From: RYN-230 sp963851025
GTDB taxonomy: Bacteria > Actinomycetota > Actinomycetes > Streptosporangiales > Streptosporangiaceae
Assembly: GCA_963851025.1 (NCBI GenBank)
Contig: CAWKOA010000001.1
Location: 1-64,000, forward strand
DNA length: 64,000 nucleotides
Direction: 5' to 3'
Under the pieces are notes generated by a model that saw only the letters and a program-made list of their open reading frames with translations, was not told the origin of the DNA and ran no database searches. Shown piece after piece: positions 43,633 to 52,876 of this stretch (position 1 is its first letter; each line of letters opens with the position of its first letter). A program made the position numbers and the translations under genes.

Positions 43633-44669
43633 TCAGCCGCGGTACGGGTCGGGCGGGACGGTGCGGCTGCGGGTGATGGACAGGTACACCGTGGCCTCGA
43701 CGTCTTTGACCATTCCGTTCGGGTCCTGCGGGGTGACGATGTCTGAGCCCGGCGGATACGTGACCGTCGTCTCCAGCACAGCGCCCGTAGCCGGGCTCTC
43801 GTACATCGCGTAGGTGATGCCGTCCGATCGGCCGTGACTCCATCCGCTGGTATCGGTCCGGCTGATCTTCACGGCCGGGCGGCCGGTCATGTCATGAGCC
43901 GACGTTTTGACGGTGACCCCGGGGGTGGCCGCGAGCAGTCTGAAGATGGCCGCCCGCAGGCCGGGGCCGACGAGCGGGTTCCAGAGCAGCCCGCTCGCCT
44001 GCTGGAACACCTTGTCGCCGTCGCTAGCTGCCGGAGGCGTGGTCCCGTAATTCTTGGGGAGGGGCCGCGGCCTTCCGCTCTGCTTCGCCAGCTTCAGCTC
44101 AGCCTTGGTCGGCGTATTCTGCGTGTCCCACTGGGCGATGAGCGCGGCCCGCAAGGCGGCGGGACTGGTGGGCATGGCCGCGAGCTGGGCCGCGGTCGGG
44201 GAGAAGTGCCGGGAGACGAAGCCTGGCCCGGACGGCAGGCCGTTGCTGCCCTGCTGGTCTTCCCGCAGGTCGCCGGTGCGGCTGTCGAGGACGGCAGTGT
44301 TCTTCACGTTGACCACGCCATTGTCGGATCCCTCCGTGGTCATCACCACGTAGCGGCCCTGGCCCGCGGCTGATCAGCGGCGGCGGAACCGAGCCGGTAC
44401 AGGACCCGCTGCGCGGCGGTCAGCTTGATCGCCGGACGGACGGGAGGCGGGGGATTCGTTGCGGGCCTGGCGTGTCCGGGAGCAAGGGCGACGACGCCGG
44501 CCGCCGTGGCCAGGGCCGCACCAGTGGCGGTGGCAGCCACCAGGTGGCTGCGGCGGTCGCGGCGGCGCTGCCTGGCCGCCACCTGCGTCGCCATCGAGGC
44601 GGGCAGGCTCACCCGGGGGGTGGCCCGGTGCAGCAGGTCGCGGACGATGTCTTCATCGGTGAGTGGCAT
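43633..44669 (-). pseudogene. CU044_5270-family membrane protein, one frameshift, sigma-factor partner (pair 2)
   Basis: The N-terminal frame (start ATG 44669, AAAGGA upstream) has a cytoplasmic tail (TDEDIVRDLLHRATPRVS), basic RQRRRDRRSH and one membrane helix (VAATATGAALATAAGVVAL), and reaches a stop at 44343 after QPRARAATW. The second frame, one base off, continues with YVVMTTEGSDNGVVNVKNTA and runs through AAIFRLLAATPGVTVK and SDGITYAMYESPATGAVLE to a stop at 43633. This is the CU044_5270 family seen next to SigE-type sigma factors in actinomycetes. Whether the shift is real is unknown. It follows the sigma gene by 11 bases. Confidence 0.78.
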
Positions 44670-44680
44670 CGGTAGTCCTT

Positions 44681-45205
44681 TCACAGCAGGCTGTCGTCGG
44701 TGGTGAAGCTGGCGGCGAGCCCGGGGCAGGCGCGCAGCTGCGCGATGGCGCGTGAGGCGGTGCTCTTGACCGTCCCGGTGGAGATGCCGAGCAGCCCGGC
44801 GACCTCGGCCTCGCTGCGGTCATCGAAATAGCGCAGCACGATGACGGTGCGCTGATGGACGGTGAGCCGGTCCAGCGCGGCGCGCAGGGCCGGCCACAGC
44901 TCGACGGAACCGTGCGGATCGGCCGACCGCGGGTCGCTTCTCTCGCCTGCGTCGAAGAGCTGCAGCTCACGCGGCCGCCGCGCCCGGGCCCGGGTCTGGT
45001 CGACCACGATGTTGTGCATCACCCGGCGGCAGTACGCCTTGGGGTTGTCCACCCGGGACCAGCGCGCGGCCAGCCGCTGCAAGGTCTCCTGGACGACGTC
45101 TTCAGCGGTATGCGGATCGGACGTGAGCAGCAGCGCGATGCGCAGCAACTCGGCCCCGGACTCGGCAGCGAACCCCTCGAAGGCCCGCACCTGCCGCTTA
45201 TCCAT
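44681..45205 (-). CDS. SigE-family ECF RNA polymerase sigma factor (pair 2)
   Basis: The 174-aa sigma factor has region 2 (LLRIALLLTSDPHTAEDVVQETLQ, SRVDNPKAYCRRVMHNIVVD) and region 4 (LTVHQRTVIVLRYFDDRSEAEVAGLLGISTGTVKSTASRAI). It is the second SigE-type gene in the window and is also followed by a single-pass membrane protein gene, here CU044_5270. The target promoters are unknown. Confidence 0.9.
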   Translation of the reverse strand: MDKRQVRAFEGFAAESGAELLRIALLLTSDPHTAEDVVQETLQRLAARWSRVDNPKAYCRRVMHNIVVDQTRARARRPRELQLFDAGERSDPRSADPHGSVELWPALRAALDRLTVHQRTVIVLRYFDDRSEAEVAGLLGISTGTVKSTASRAIAQLRACPGLAASFTTDDSLL

Positions 45206-45343
45206 GAAACCTCCCGTGCTCCGGAATTACCGCTAAGACGACACCTCCGCGGATCAGGTTGCTGAGTTCGCCGGATTAGATGGCGGCTGGTGACTGCGCC
45301 GCCGGGAGCCAAGCTGGTCTGCACCGCGGCGGCGGCAGGACGG

Positions 45344-45961
45344 CTACCTGCCCTGAGCCCCGTCGAGCCCGGCCGGGAACGCGGCGCCGAGCTCATCGAC
45401 CAGGGCGATGCCACGGCGGGCCCAGCGCACCTCGTGCCGGGCCCGCTCCGCGAGCCCGCGGTAGACATGGACCTTGTAAGCGACCAGAGCATCGTGCAGC
45501 TCAGGTGGCATGACCTCCAGCCGCCGCTGCATGAGCGCGGTGGCGCGCTGCTCGAGAACCTGGGCGTGGACCTCCCAGCGCCGGCGTAGTTCCTCGTGGT
45601 AGTCGAGGTGCGCCTCGAACTGGCGGCGGGCGTTGGCGAACGAGCCGTATTCGAGGTACGTCGCCTTGAGCTGGAAGGCGTCCCGCTCCGGGGCCGGCGG
45701 ATCAAGTTCCTCGACCCATCCGACGAGCACGTCGAGCCCCGCCTCGGTAATGGAATAGGTCCGCTTGATGCCGTGATCGCCCCGGGCCACGGATTCCGCG
45801 GTCACAAGCCCCGCGGCCTCCAGCTTGCGCAGCTCGGGATAGATCTGGGAGTGCGGAGCGTGCCAGACGTTGGCGGCGGAGCGGTCGAACTGCTTGGTCA
45901 GCTCGTAACCGGTCATCGGCTCCACGGCGAGGATCGCGAGCAGGGCGTGGCGCAAGGACAT
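45344..45961 (-). CDS. PadR-family transcriptional regulator
   Basis: The 205-aa protein has the PadR winged helix (MSLRHALLAILAVEPMTGYEL, then QIYPELRKLEAAGLV and the wing KRTYSITEAG) and a C-terminal dimer domain (EERDAFQLK-like helices to about residue 190). These proteins repress genes for aromatic-acid metabolism in many bacteria. The gene is divergent from a transport and catabolic operon, with a perfect palindrome between them, so it is the probable repressor of that operon. Confidence 0.88.
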   Translation of the reverse strand: MSLRHALLAILAVEPMTGYELTKQFDRSAANVWHAPHSQIYPELRKLEAAGLVTAESVARGDHGIKRTYSITEAGLDVLVGWVEELDPPAPERDAFQLKATYLEYGSFANARRQFEAHLDYHEELRRRWEVHAQVLEQRATALMQRRLEVMPPELHDALVAYKVHVYRGLAERARHEVRWARRGIALVDELGAAFPAGLDGAQGR

Positions 45962-46143
45962 CGGGTAGCGGTCCCCTCCAGGTGAGCATCGGCCGGCCCG
46001 CCACAGCCGGCTCCGCGAGCGTGCCCGTCGTACGGTAGCCGAACGCTTGGTGGCGTAGCGATTCAGCCGTGGCCCAGCCCTTCACCAGGCCCTGCCACAT
46101 CCTGGGCCTTGCCGTGTAGTAGACCGGTATGTACAGTCCCCCC

Positions 46144-46163
46144 ATAGGTATCAACATACCTAT
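46144..46163. promoter_or_regulatory. PadR operator candidate, ATAGGTAT-CAAC-ATACCTAT
   Basis: Perfect eight-base arms around four bases lie between padR and the operon at 46211. It is flanked by two copies of GGTATGYACA (46123 and 46165), so there may be further half-sites. This fits a PadR dimer or tetramer site. Confidence 0.72.
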
Positions 46164-46210
46164 TGGTATGCACATGATGGCAAGGGCACCTCGCGACCCG
46201 GGTGGCAACG

Positions 46211-47206
46211 ATGGCACGACTCGCGATCACGCTCGCATGCGGTGACTACGACCGCACCCGCGCGCTCGCGGACGGCCGCGTGGGCATCGAGGGTGTCGAC
46301 CTCACCCTGCTGTCCCTGTCCCCTGAAGAGACCTTCTTCCGGATGGTGCGCTTCGAGGAGTTCGACGTCGCCGAGCTCTCGCTGTCCACCTTCGTGCTCA
46401 CCCTCCAGCAGGACGCCCCGTTCGTCGCGATTCCCGTGTTCCCGTCCCGCGCCTTCCGGCACAACGGGATCTACGTGAATGCGGCGGCGGGCATCGAGGC
46501 GCCGGAGCAGCTGGCGGGCCGCCGGGTGGGGATCGCCGAGTACCAGCTGACCGCCAACGTCTGGATCCGCGGGATCCTCGCCGACTTTCATGGTGTGCCG
46601 GTGGACGCGGTCCGCTACGTCACCGGCGGCCTGCACCAACCCGGCCGGGACGAGAAGATGGCCATCCCCGCACTGCCGGAGGGTGTCGAGGTGACGCCCT
46701 GCCCGCCCGGCCGCACGCTGTCGGAGATGCTGGTCAGCGGGGAGATCCAGGCCCTCTACACGCCCCGGGTGCCGCGCCCCTTCCTGCAGCGTGACCCACG
46801 GGTCCGGCGGCTCTTTCCCGCTGTGCGCCAGGTCGAGGAGAGCTACTTCCAGCGGACCCGGATCTTCCCCATCATGCATGTCGTCGCTATCCGGCGCGAG
46901 GTCTACCAGCGCAGCCGCTGGCTGGCCAGCTCACTGGCCAAAGCCTTCGGGCAGGCCCGCGACCTCGCGTTCCGCGGGCTGGACGAGACCGCCTCGCTGC
47001 CATTCGTACTGCCCTGGGTCTATGACGAGATCGGCCGCGTCCAGGCGCTGCTGGGCGACGACTACTGGTCGTACGGCCTGAACGACGCCAACCAGCGGGT
47101 GCTGAGCACCTTCCTTCGATACGCGCACGAACAGGGCCTGGCCAAGGCCGACATCGAGCCCAGGGATCTCTTCGCCCCCGAGACGCTCGACGAACTGACG
47201 ATCTGA
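46211..47206 (+). CDS. 4,5-dihydroxyphthalate decarboxylase-like protein
   Basis: The 331-aa cytoplasmic protein has the ABC-type solute-binding fold without signal peptide: LAITLACGDYDRTRALADG, LSLSTFVLTLQQ, FVAIPVFPSRAFRH, and GRRVGIAEYQLTANVWIRG. This is the pattern of proteins annotated as 4,5-dihydroxyphthalate decarboxylases. The decarboxylase activity is proven for few members, so a binding role is possible. It is first in an operon with a Liv-type importer and a class II aldolase-family gene, which supports use on an aromatic acid. The start may also be the GTG at 46202. Confidence 0.75.
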   Translation: MARLAITLACGDYDRTRALADGRVGIEGVDLTLLSLSPEETFFRMVRFEEFDVAELSLSTFVLTLQQDAPFVAIPVFPSRAFRHNGIYVNAAAGIEAPEQLAGRRVGIAEYQLTANVWIRGILADFHGVPVDAVRYVTGGLHQPGRDEKMAIPALPEGVEVTPCPPGRTLSEMLVSGEIQALYTPRVPRPFLQRDPRVRRLFPAVRQVEESYFQRTRIFPIMHVVAIRREVYQRSRWLASSLAKAFGQARDLAFRGLDETASLPFVLPWVYDEIGRVQALLGDDYWSYGLNDANQRVLSTFLRYAHEQGLAKADIEPRDLFAPETLDELTI

Positions 47207-47277
47207 GATCACGTGTCCATCAGGTGGCGGCCGCGCGGCGGAGGCGCCCGCCACTGCAAGGGAGTCAAGGAGTTGCC

Positions 47278-48594
47278 ATGTCACGAGGAGGACACCGGAC
47301 CCGGTGGTCAGCCGCGCATGGTGCGAGGCTCGCGCTAGCCGGCGGGCTGGGGCTGGCCCTGGCCGCCTGCGCCAGCAGCGCGGCCGGGGGCGGCGGCTCG
47401 TCAGCCACGGGCGGGTCAGCCACCCTGGAGATCGCGGCGTTCAGCCCGTTCACCGGGCCGAACGCCGCCTACGGGTACTTCCAGTACACCGGCTGCGTTG
47501 CCGCCGTGCACGCCATCAACGCCGCGGGTGGCGTCAGCGGCCATCACTTCACCTGCACGATCGTCGACAACCGCGGCGAGCCGGCGGACGCGGTCCCGGC
47601 CGCGAACAACATGCTGGCCAGCTCGCCGCACCTGATCGGGATCGTGGACGGGGACAGCGGCCTGATGTCGGCGACGGTCCCGCTGTTCAACCAGGCGCAC
47701 ATCCCGGACCTGTCGGCTGGCGGGGACGTCCAGTTCGACAAGAACACCTATCCCTACTTCTGGCGGACCACGCCCGGCGACGACGTGGCCGGGTACACGC
47801 TCGCCGCGTACGTGAAGTTCGGCACGGGCTACACCCGGATCGCGGCCGTGTTCGGCAACGACCAGGCGGCGCAGGGCAACGTGCCGGGCCTGGTCTCCGG
47901 CGCGCGGCATCTCGGCCTGCACATCGCCGTCAGCGAGTCCATCGCGCTCGACCAGACGACCTATGAGACCGAGGTGCAGAAGATCCTGGCCGCGCACCCG
48001 CAGGTGATCGTCACCGAATCCGACCCGCAGACCGCGGGCGTGCTGCTCGGGGACCTGAAGCAGGCGGGCTGGACCGGGCCCATCGTCGGCACGTCGGGCA
48101 CGCTCGGCATCGACTACGACAAGGCCGCCATCGCCGCCATCGGCAAGGCCGCCTACGAGGCCCGGTTCGTGCGGATCATCCAGTACGCACAGCAGTCCGG
48201 CCCGGCCTGGCAGACCTGGAAGAGCGCTCTGCTCGCCTCGGGCCGGCTGGTGAAGGACCCGGCGAGCGACGAGACCGCCATCTACGCCGAACTGCCCTAC
48301 GACCATACGACGATGATCGCGCTGGCCATGCTGGCCGCGCACAGCACCAACCCGGTCACGTTCAACCCGTACATCAAGAAGATCACCCAGGGCCGCACCG
48401 TCGTGCACACCTTCGCCCAGGGCAAGGCCGCGCTGGCGGCGGGCAAGACCATCGACTACGTCGGCGTGACCGGGCAGGTCTCGTTCGACAAATACCAGAA
48501 CTCGGCCGGGCTCTGGGCGGCGGAGAACCCGGTGACGAACCTGCCGGAGAAGCTCGTCTCGGCCAGGGACGTGGCCGCCGCCGAGGGGCGGTAG
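47278..48594 (+). CDS. Branched-chain amino acid-type ABC transporter substrate-binding lipoprotein
   Basis: The 438-aa protein has a lipoprotein signal (RLALAGGLGLALAACASS) and then the Peripla_BP_6 fold (IAAFSPFTGPNAAYGYFQY, INAAGGVSGHHFTCTIVDN, VPAANNMLASSPHLIGIVDG). It delivers a ligand, possibly an aromatic acid, to the two permeases downstream. Shine-Dalgarno AAGGAG is six bases before the ATG at 47278. Confidence 0.9.
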   Translation: MSRGGHRTRWSAAHGARLALAGGLGLALAACASSAAGGGGSSATGGSATLEIAAFSPFTGPNAAYGYFQYTGCVAAVHAINAAGGVSGHHFTCTIVDNRGEPADAVPAANNMLASSPHLIGIVDGDSGLMSATVPLFNQAHIPDLSAGGDVQFDKNTYPYFWRTTPGDDVAGYTLAAYVKFGTGYTRIAAVFGNDQAAQGNVPGLVSGARHLGLHIAVSESIALDQTTYETEVQKILAAHPQVIVTESDPQTAGVLLGDLKQAGWTGPIVGTSGTLGIDYDKAAIAAIGKAAYEARFVRIIQYAQQSGPAWQTWKSALLASGRLVKDPASDETAIYAELPYDHTTMIALAMLAAHSTNPVTFNPYIKKITQGRTVVHTFAQGKAALAAGKTIDYVGVTGQVSFDKYQNSAGLWAAENPVTNLPEKLVSARDVAAAEGR

Positions 48595-48690
48595 CCGGTG
48601 CACGGCGCCACCTGGCCCGCGGTGCCGGGCACGCGCGCGCACCGCGCGGCCGGGCACCCGGGCGGCCCTCCGGCGGCCGGGAGCAGGGCC

Positions 48691-49578
48691 ATGACCCTGC
48701 TGCTCGGCATCGTCATCTTCGGCGTCTACAGCGCGGCGCTGCTCGCCATCGGCGCGGTCGGCTTCACCCTGCAGTTCGGCGTGACCAACGTGCTGAACCT
48801 GGCGTTCGGGTCGATCCTGACCGCGTGCATATTCGCCGAGTACGGCCTGACCGGGCACAGCACGAACCTGTGGATCGCGATGGCCGTCGGCGCGGCGAGC
48901 GGCGCGGTGCTGTCGCTGCTGATCGGGCACGTGGTGGTCGGCGCGTTCCTGCGCCGCGGCGCGACCGGGTTCGGGATCGCGATGGTGACCATCGCGATCA
49001 GCCTCATGGTGCAGTTCGGCCTGGAGGCGATCCAGGGGCCGGACATCCTGTCGTTCAGCGCCGGCAGCCAGGCGACCATGAACATCGGCGGGGTGGTGCT
49101 GAGCAGCACGCAGCTGACCACCATCGTCGTCGCCCTGCTGACCATGGCAGCGGTCCAGGTGCTCCTGCGGATGACCAAGCTCGGCCTCGCGATGCGGGCG
49201 ACCGCGGCCGACGTCTCCCTCACCCGGACCTGCGGGGTGTCACCGGCCCGGACGCGCGCGGTCGCCTGGCTGGTCTCGGGCGCGCTGTGCGGGATATGCG
49301 GCGTGCTGCTCGGCATCGGCGAGGGCTCGTTCTCCGCCTCGACGGGGAGCGATTTCTTCATCACCCTCGCCGCCGCCGCGGTGCTCGGCGGCATCGGCAA
49401 GCCCGCCGGCGCGATGATCGGCGCCCTGATCATCGGCATCGTCAGCCAGGCGGCCGCGGCAGTGATCTCCCCGTCCTACAAGACGATCGCCGCCTGGGTC
49501 ATCCTCATCGCCGTGCTCGTGCTCCGGCCGCAGGGCATCCTGGCCGAGTTCGCCGCGGACCGGGAGCTGGTCGCGTGA
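48691..49578 (+). CDS. ABC transporter permease, LivH type
   Basis: The 295-aa membrane protein has about eight helices and the LivH signatures GVTNVLNLAFGSILT and AAAVLGGIGKPAGAMIGALIIGI. It forms half of the channel of the importer. The ATG at 48691 has GGGAG upstream and is preferred over a GTG at 48598, whose extra part is Pro/Gly-rich. Its stop overlaps the next gene by four bases. Confidence 0.9.
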   Translation: MTLLLGIVIFGVYSAALLAIGAVGFTLQFGVTNVLNLAFGSILTACIFAEYGLTGHSTNLWIAMAVGAASGAVLSLLIGHVVVGAFLRRGATGFGIAMVTIAISLMVQFGLEAIQGPDILSFSAGSQATMNIGGVVLSSTQLTTIVVALLTMAAVQVLLRMTKLGLAMRATAADVSLTRTCGVSPARTRAVAWLVSGALCGICGVLLGIGEGSFSASTGSDFFITLAAAAVLGGIGKPAGAMIGALIIGIVSQAAAAVISPSYKTIAAWVILIAVLVLRPQGILAEFAADRELVA

Positions 49579-50564
49579 GCGCGGGCCTCGTCTACTACCT
49601 GAGCGGGCTGGCCATCCTGCTCGGCATCAACCTCATCGCCATCTGGGGGCTGGATCTGCAGTTCGGCCTGGCCGGCATCAACAACTTCGCCTTCGTCGTG
49701 TTCCAGGCGGCCGGCGGTTACGCCGCGGCACTCTTCGCGCTCAAGCCGGCCAGGGCCTACGGGAGCTTCGAGACCTACGTGGGCGGATTCCGCCTGCCGT
49801 TCCCGCTGCCGCTCCTCGGCGCGGCCGCCGTGGGCGGCATGCTCGCCGTCCCGATCGGGCTGATCGCGATGCGGCGGCTGCGCGCGGACTACCAGGCCAT
49901 GGCGATGCTGGTCCTGTCGCTCATCGCCACCGGCCTGGCGGAGGCCCAGACCGGCCTGGTCAACGGGCCGACCGGGCTGGCGCTGATCCCCCAGCCGCTG
50001 GCCGGCGTCTTCCACGTCACTCCGCTCGGCTACAACTGGATCTTCCTGGGGCTGACCGCCGGGTGCTGCGCCCTGGCCTGGTGGGTGGCCCGGGGCATCT
50101 CCCGGTCACCCTTCGGCCGCCTGCTGCGCGCGGTGCGGGAGAGCGAGAGCGCGGTCGCGGCGCTGGGCCGCAACCCGGACGCACTGCGGATGAAGGTGCT
50201 CATCGCCGGCGGGGCGCTGGCCGGCCTGAGCGGCGGCCTGCTGGTCGAGTACGTGACCGCGTGGGGCCCATCGAGCTGGCTGTATCCGGAGACGTTCCTG
50301 TTCTTCACCGCGCTGATCGTCGGCGGCAAGGGCAACCTCGCCGGCGGGGCGCTGGGCGCGCTTCTCGTCCCGATCGGGATCGTGGAGGCGTCCCGGCATC
50401 TGCCCGCTTTCGGCTACCCGGGCCTGATCGATTCGCTCGACTGGGTCGTTATCGGGGCGTGCCTGCTCGTCTTCCTGTGGTTCCGGCCGAACGGCCTGCT
50501 GCCTGAGCGCAAGCGCGTGTTCCGGGCTGACGGCCAGCAGGCCAGCGGCCAGGAGGCGGGATGA
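49575..50564 (+). CDS. ABC transporter permease, LivM type
   Basis: The 329-aa membrane protein starts at a GTG overlapping the LivH stop (GTGA). It has the LivM features GLDLQFGLAGINNFAFVVFQAAGGYAAAL, RLLRAVRESESAVAALG and FFTALIVGGKGNLAGGALGALL. Together with LivH it makes the heteromeric channel. The stop overlaps the ATPase start in ATGA. Confidence 0.9.
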   Translation: MSAGLVYYLSGLAILLGINLIAIWGLDLQFGLAGINNFAFVVFQAAGGYAAALFALKPARAYGSFETYVGGFRLPFPLPLLGAAAVGGMLAVPIGLIAMRRLRADYQAMAMLVLSLIATGLAEAQTGLVNGPTGLALIPQPLAGVFHVTPLGYNWIFLGLTAGCCALAWWVARGISRSPFGRLLRAVRESESAVAALGRNPDALRMKVLIAGGALAGLSGGLLVEYVTAWGPSSWLYPETFLFFTALIVGGKGNLAGGALGALLVPIGIVEASRHLPAFGYPGLIDSLDWVVIGACLLVFLWFRPNGLLPERKRVFRADGQQASGQEAG

Positions 50565-51352
50565 CGGCGGGTGCGCCGGCCCGGCCGCCGCTGCTCCGGG
50601 TCGAGGGCCTCGCCTGCCACTTCGGTGGCGTGCTCGCCGTGCGGGACGCGACCTTCGACGTCCAGCCAGGCACGATCACCGGCCTGATCGGGCCGAACGG
50701 CGCCGGCAAGTCAACGGTGATCAACCTGATCAGTGGCAGCATCCGGCCAGCCCGTGGCTCGGTCAGGTTCGACGGCGGCGAGATCGCCGGCCAGCGGCCG
50801 CACGAGATCGCCCACCGCGGCATCGTCCGCACGTTCCAGCAGGCCAACGTGTTCGGCGGCCTGACGGTGCTGGAGAACCTGCTCGTGGGCGCGGCGCCCT
50901 GGCGAGGCGAGCGGGCCAGTGCCGCACTCGGCCGCAAGCATGCCTGGTCAGCGACCGAGGCCAGGCTGCTGGACCAGGCCTGGGACATCCTGCGCAGGTT
51001 CGGGCTGGAGGGCATCGCGAACGACTACGCCCGGGCGCTGAGCGGCGGCCAGCGGCGGCTCGTCGAGCTCATGCGCGCGCTGATGGCGCAGCCAGCGCTG
51101 CTCCTGCTCGACGAGCCGATGGCGGGCGTCAACCCGGCGCTGGCCGCCTCGATCGCTGACCGGCTGCTCGAGATGCGCGACGCCGGGATGACGATGCTGA
51201 TGGTGGAGCATGAACTCCGCCTGGTGGAGAAGCTGTGTGACCCGGTGGTCGTGATGGTGCGGGGCGCGGTGCTCGCCGAGGGATCCATGGCGGAACTGCA
51301 GTCCAACCAGGAGGTCGTCAACGCGTACCTGGGAGGTGGCGGTGGCGACTGA
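50561..51352 (+). CDS. ABC transporter ATP-binding protein, LivG type
   Basis: The 263-aa ATPase has Walker A GPNGAGKST, Q-loop VRTFQQANVFGGLT, signature LSGGQRRLVELMRAL, Walker B LLLLDEPMAGVNP and H-loop VEHELRLVEKLC. It powers the importer with LivF. Ribosome site GGAGGCGGG precedes the ATG. Confidence 0.92.
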   Translation: MTAGAPARPPLLRVEGLACHFGGVLAVRDATFDVQPGTITGLIGPNGAGKSTVINLISGSIRPARGSVRFDGGEIAGQRPHEIAHRGIVRTFQQANVFGGLTVLENLLVGAAPWRGERASAALGRKHAWSATEARLLDQAWDILRRFGLEGIANDYARALSGGQRRLVELMRALMAQPALLLLDEPMAGVNPALAASIADRLLEMRDAGMTMLMVEHELRLVEKLCDPVVVMVRGAVLAEGSMAELQSNQEVVNAYLGGGGGD

Positions 51353-52151
51353 GGGGCCCGGGCAGGTGCCCGCAGGCCAGGCTGAGCCAGCAGGCCTGCC
51401 CGGGCCGGTGGTGCGCGCCGAGTCGGTCGTCGCGGGTTACGGAGCCGCGGTTATCGTCCGGGAGGTGAGCATCGCCGCGGGGCCGGGTGAGGTCGTGACG
51501 GTGGTGGGGCCCAACGGATCCGGCAAGAGCACGCTGCTGAAGACCCTGGCCGGCCTGGTCAGCGCCCGGTCGGGGCACATCTGGCACGACGACGCAGAGG
51601 TGACCGCACTGCCCGCCGAGGCCCGGGCGCGGCGCGGGATCGCCTACCTGCCGCAAGAGCGCGAAGTCTTCGCCTCTCTCACCGTCCGGGAGAACCTGCT
51701 CATGGGCGGGTACGGGCTCAGCCGGCGCGCGCTCAAGGCCGCCCTCGATCGCGTGCATGAGACCTATCCGGCGCTCAGCCGGCTGACCCGGACCCCAGCG
51801 GGCCGGCTCAGCGGCGGCGAGCGCAAGACCGTCGCACTGGCGCGCGTGATGATGTCCGCGCCCTCGGTCGTCCTGCTGGATGAGCCGACCGCGAGCCTCG
51901 CTCCCATACCGAGCGCGCAGCTGCTCGAGCAGGACGTGCCCGCCCTGGCCGCCGCGGGCGTCGCGGTGATCCTCGTCGAGCAGCGGGCCGTGCAGGCCAT
52001 CGCCATCTCGGACTGGGTGTACCTCCTCGTGGGCGGGGCGGTGGAGCTGCAGGGGCAGGCGCGCGAGATCGGCTCCCGGGGAGATATCGGGGCGGTCTTC
52101 CTCGGTGCGAACAGCGAGCGGAGCATCAGCCAGGAGGAGGCACCACAGTGA
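51342..52151 (+). CDS. ABC transporter ATP-binding protein, LivF type
   Basis: The 269-aa ATPase has Walker A GPNGSGKST, signature LSGGERKTVALARVM, Walker B VVLLDEPTASLAP and the LivF-like YLPQEREVFASLTVRENLLMGGY. The start is the GTG at 51342, six bases after GGGAGG; 51336 is the alternative. It overlaps both neighbours. Confidence 0.9.
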   Translation: MATEGPGQVPAGQAEPAGLPGPVVRAESVVAGYGAAVIVREVSIAAGPGEVVTVVGPNGSGKSTLLKTLAGLVSARSGHIWHDDAEVTALPAEARARRGIAYLPQEREVFASLTVRENLLMGGYGLSRRALKAALDRVHETYPALSRLTRTPAGRLSGGERKTVALARVMMSAPSVVLLDEPTASLAPIPSAQLLEQDVPALAAAGVAVILVEQRAVQAIAISDWVYLLVGGAVELQGQAREIGSRGDIGAVFLGANSERSISQEEAPQ

Positions 52152-52876
52152 CCGCAGACGTGCCGTATCCCCGCGAACGGCGTCTACTCGCCCAGGCCTG
52201 CCGGGTGCTCGCCATGGAAGGGCTCGTGGAGACGACGCTGGGGCACGTGAGCCTGCGGGTCAGCGACACGCACTTCCTGGTGCGGGCGCGGCGGTCAACC
52301 GAGCATGGCCTGCGGTTCACCACCGGGGAGGACATCACGCTCGCCGATCTCGACGGGAATCTGCACCCCGGTGAACCGCCCATCGCGCTGCCGGCCGAAC
52401 TGCCCATCCACGCGGCGACGCTCGCCGCTCACCCGGACTCCACGGCCGTCGTGCACGCGCACTCGCCGGACGTCGTGGCCTGCACCGTCGCTGATCTGCC
52501 GCTGCGCCCCATCGTGGGGGCCTACAACATCCCGGCGATGCGGCTGGCCCTGGCCGGCATCCCCCGCTACGGCTACGCCGGCCTGATCCGCACCCCGGAG
52601 CGCGCGGCGGGCCTGCTCGCGGCGATGGGCGAGCGCCCGGTCTGCCTGCTGCAGGGCCATGGCCTGGTGACCCGCGGCCCGTCGCTGGCGTCGGCGATGC
52701 TGGCCGCCATCGATGTGCACGTCCTGGCCAGGCTCACGGTCACCTGCTGGCAGACCCAGCGGCCGCTCACCGAGGTCAACCCGGACGACTACCGGGACCT
52801 TCCCGACCTCGGCCCGGACTATGACAACCAGGTCTGGGGATGCTACGTCGCCAAGGCTGAGCGGCTCCCGGCCTGA
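52148..52876 (+). CDS. Class II aldolase/adducin-family protein, possible dihydroxyphthalate decarboxylase
   Basis: The 242-aa protein has the class II aldolase metal site: AVVHAHSPDVVAC (two His), the Glu region near ELPIHAATLAAHP, and CLLQGHGLVTRG (third His). The family includes fuculose and ribulose phosphate aldolases and also PhtC-type 3,4-dihydroxyphthalate decarboxylases, which have this size and no sugar-phosphate loop. With the decarboxylase-like and import genes in the same operon, I favour an aromatic-acid substrate. Translation is coupled with LivF by GTGA overlap. Confidence 0.8.
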   Translation: MTADVPYPRERRLLAQACRVLAMEGLVETTLGHVSLRVSDTHFLVRARRSTEHGLRFTTGEDITLADLDGNLHPGEPPIALPAELPIHAATLAAHPDSTAVVHAHSPDVVACTVADLPLRPIVGAYNIPAMRLALAGIPRYGYAGLIRTPERAAGLLAAMGERPVCLLQGHGLVTRGPSLASAMLAAIDVHVLARLTVTCWQTQRPLTEVNPDDYRDLPDLGPDYDNQVWGCYVAKAERLPA

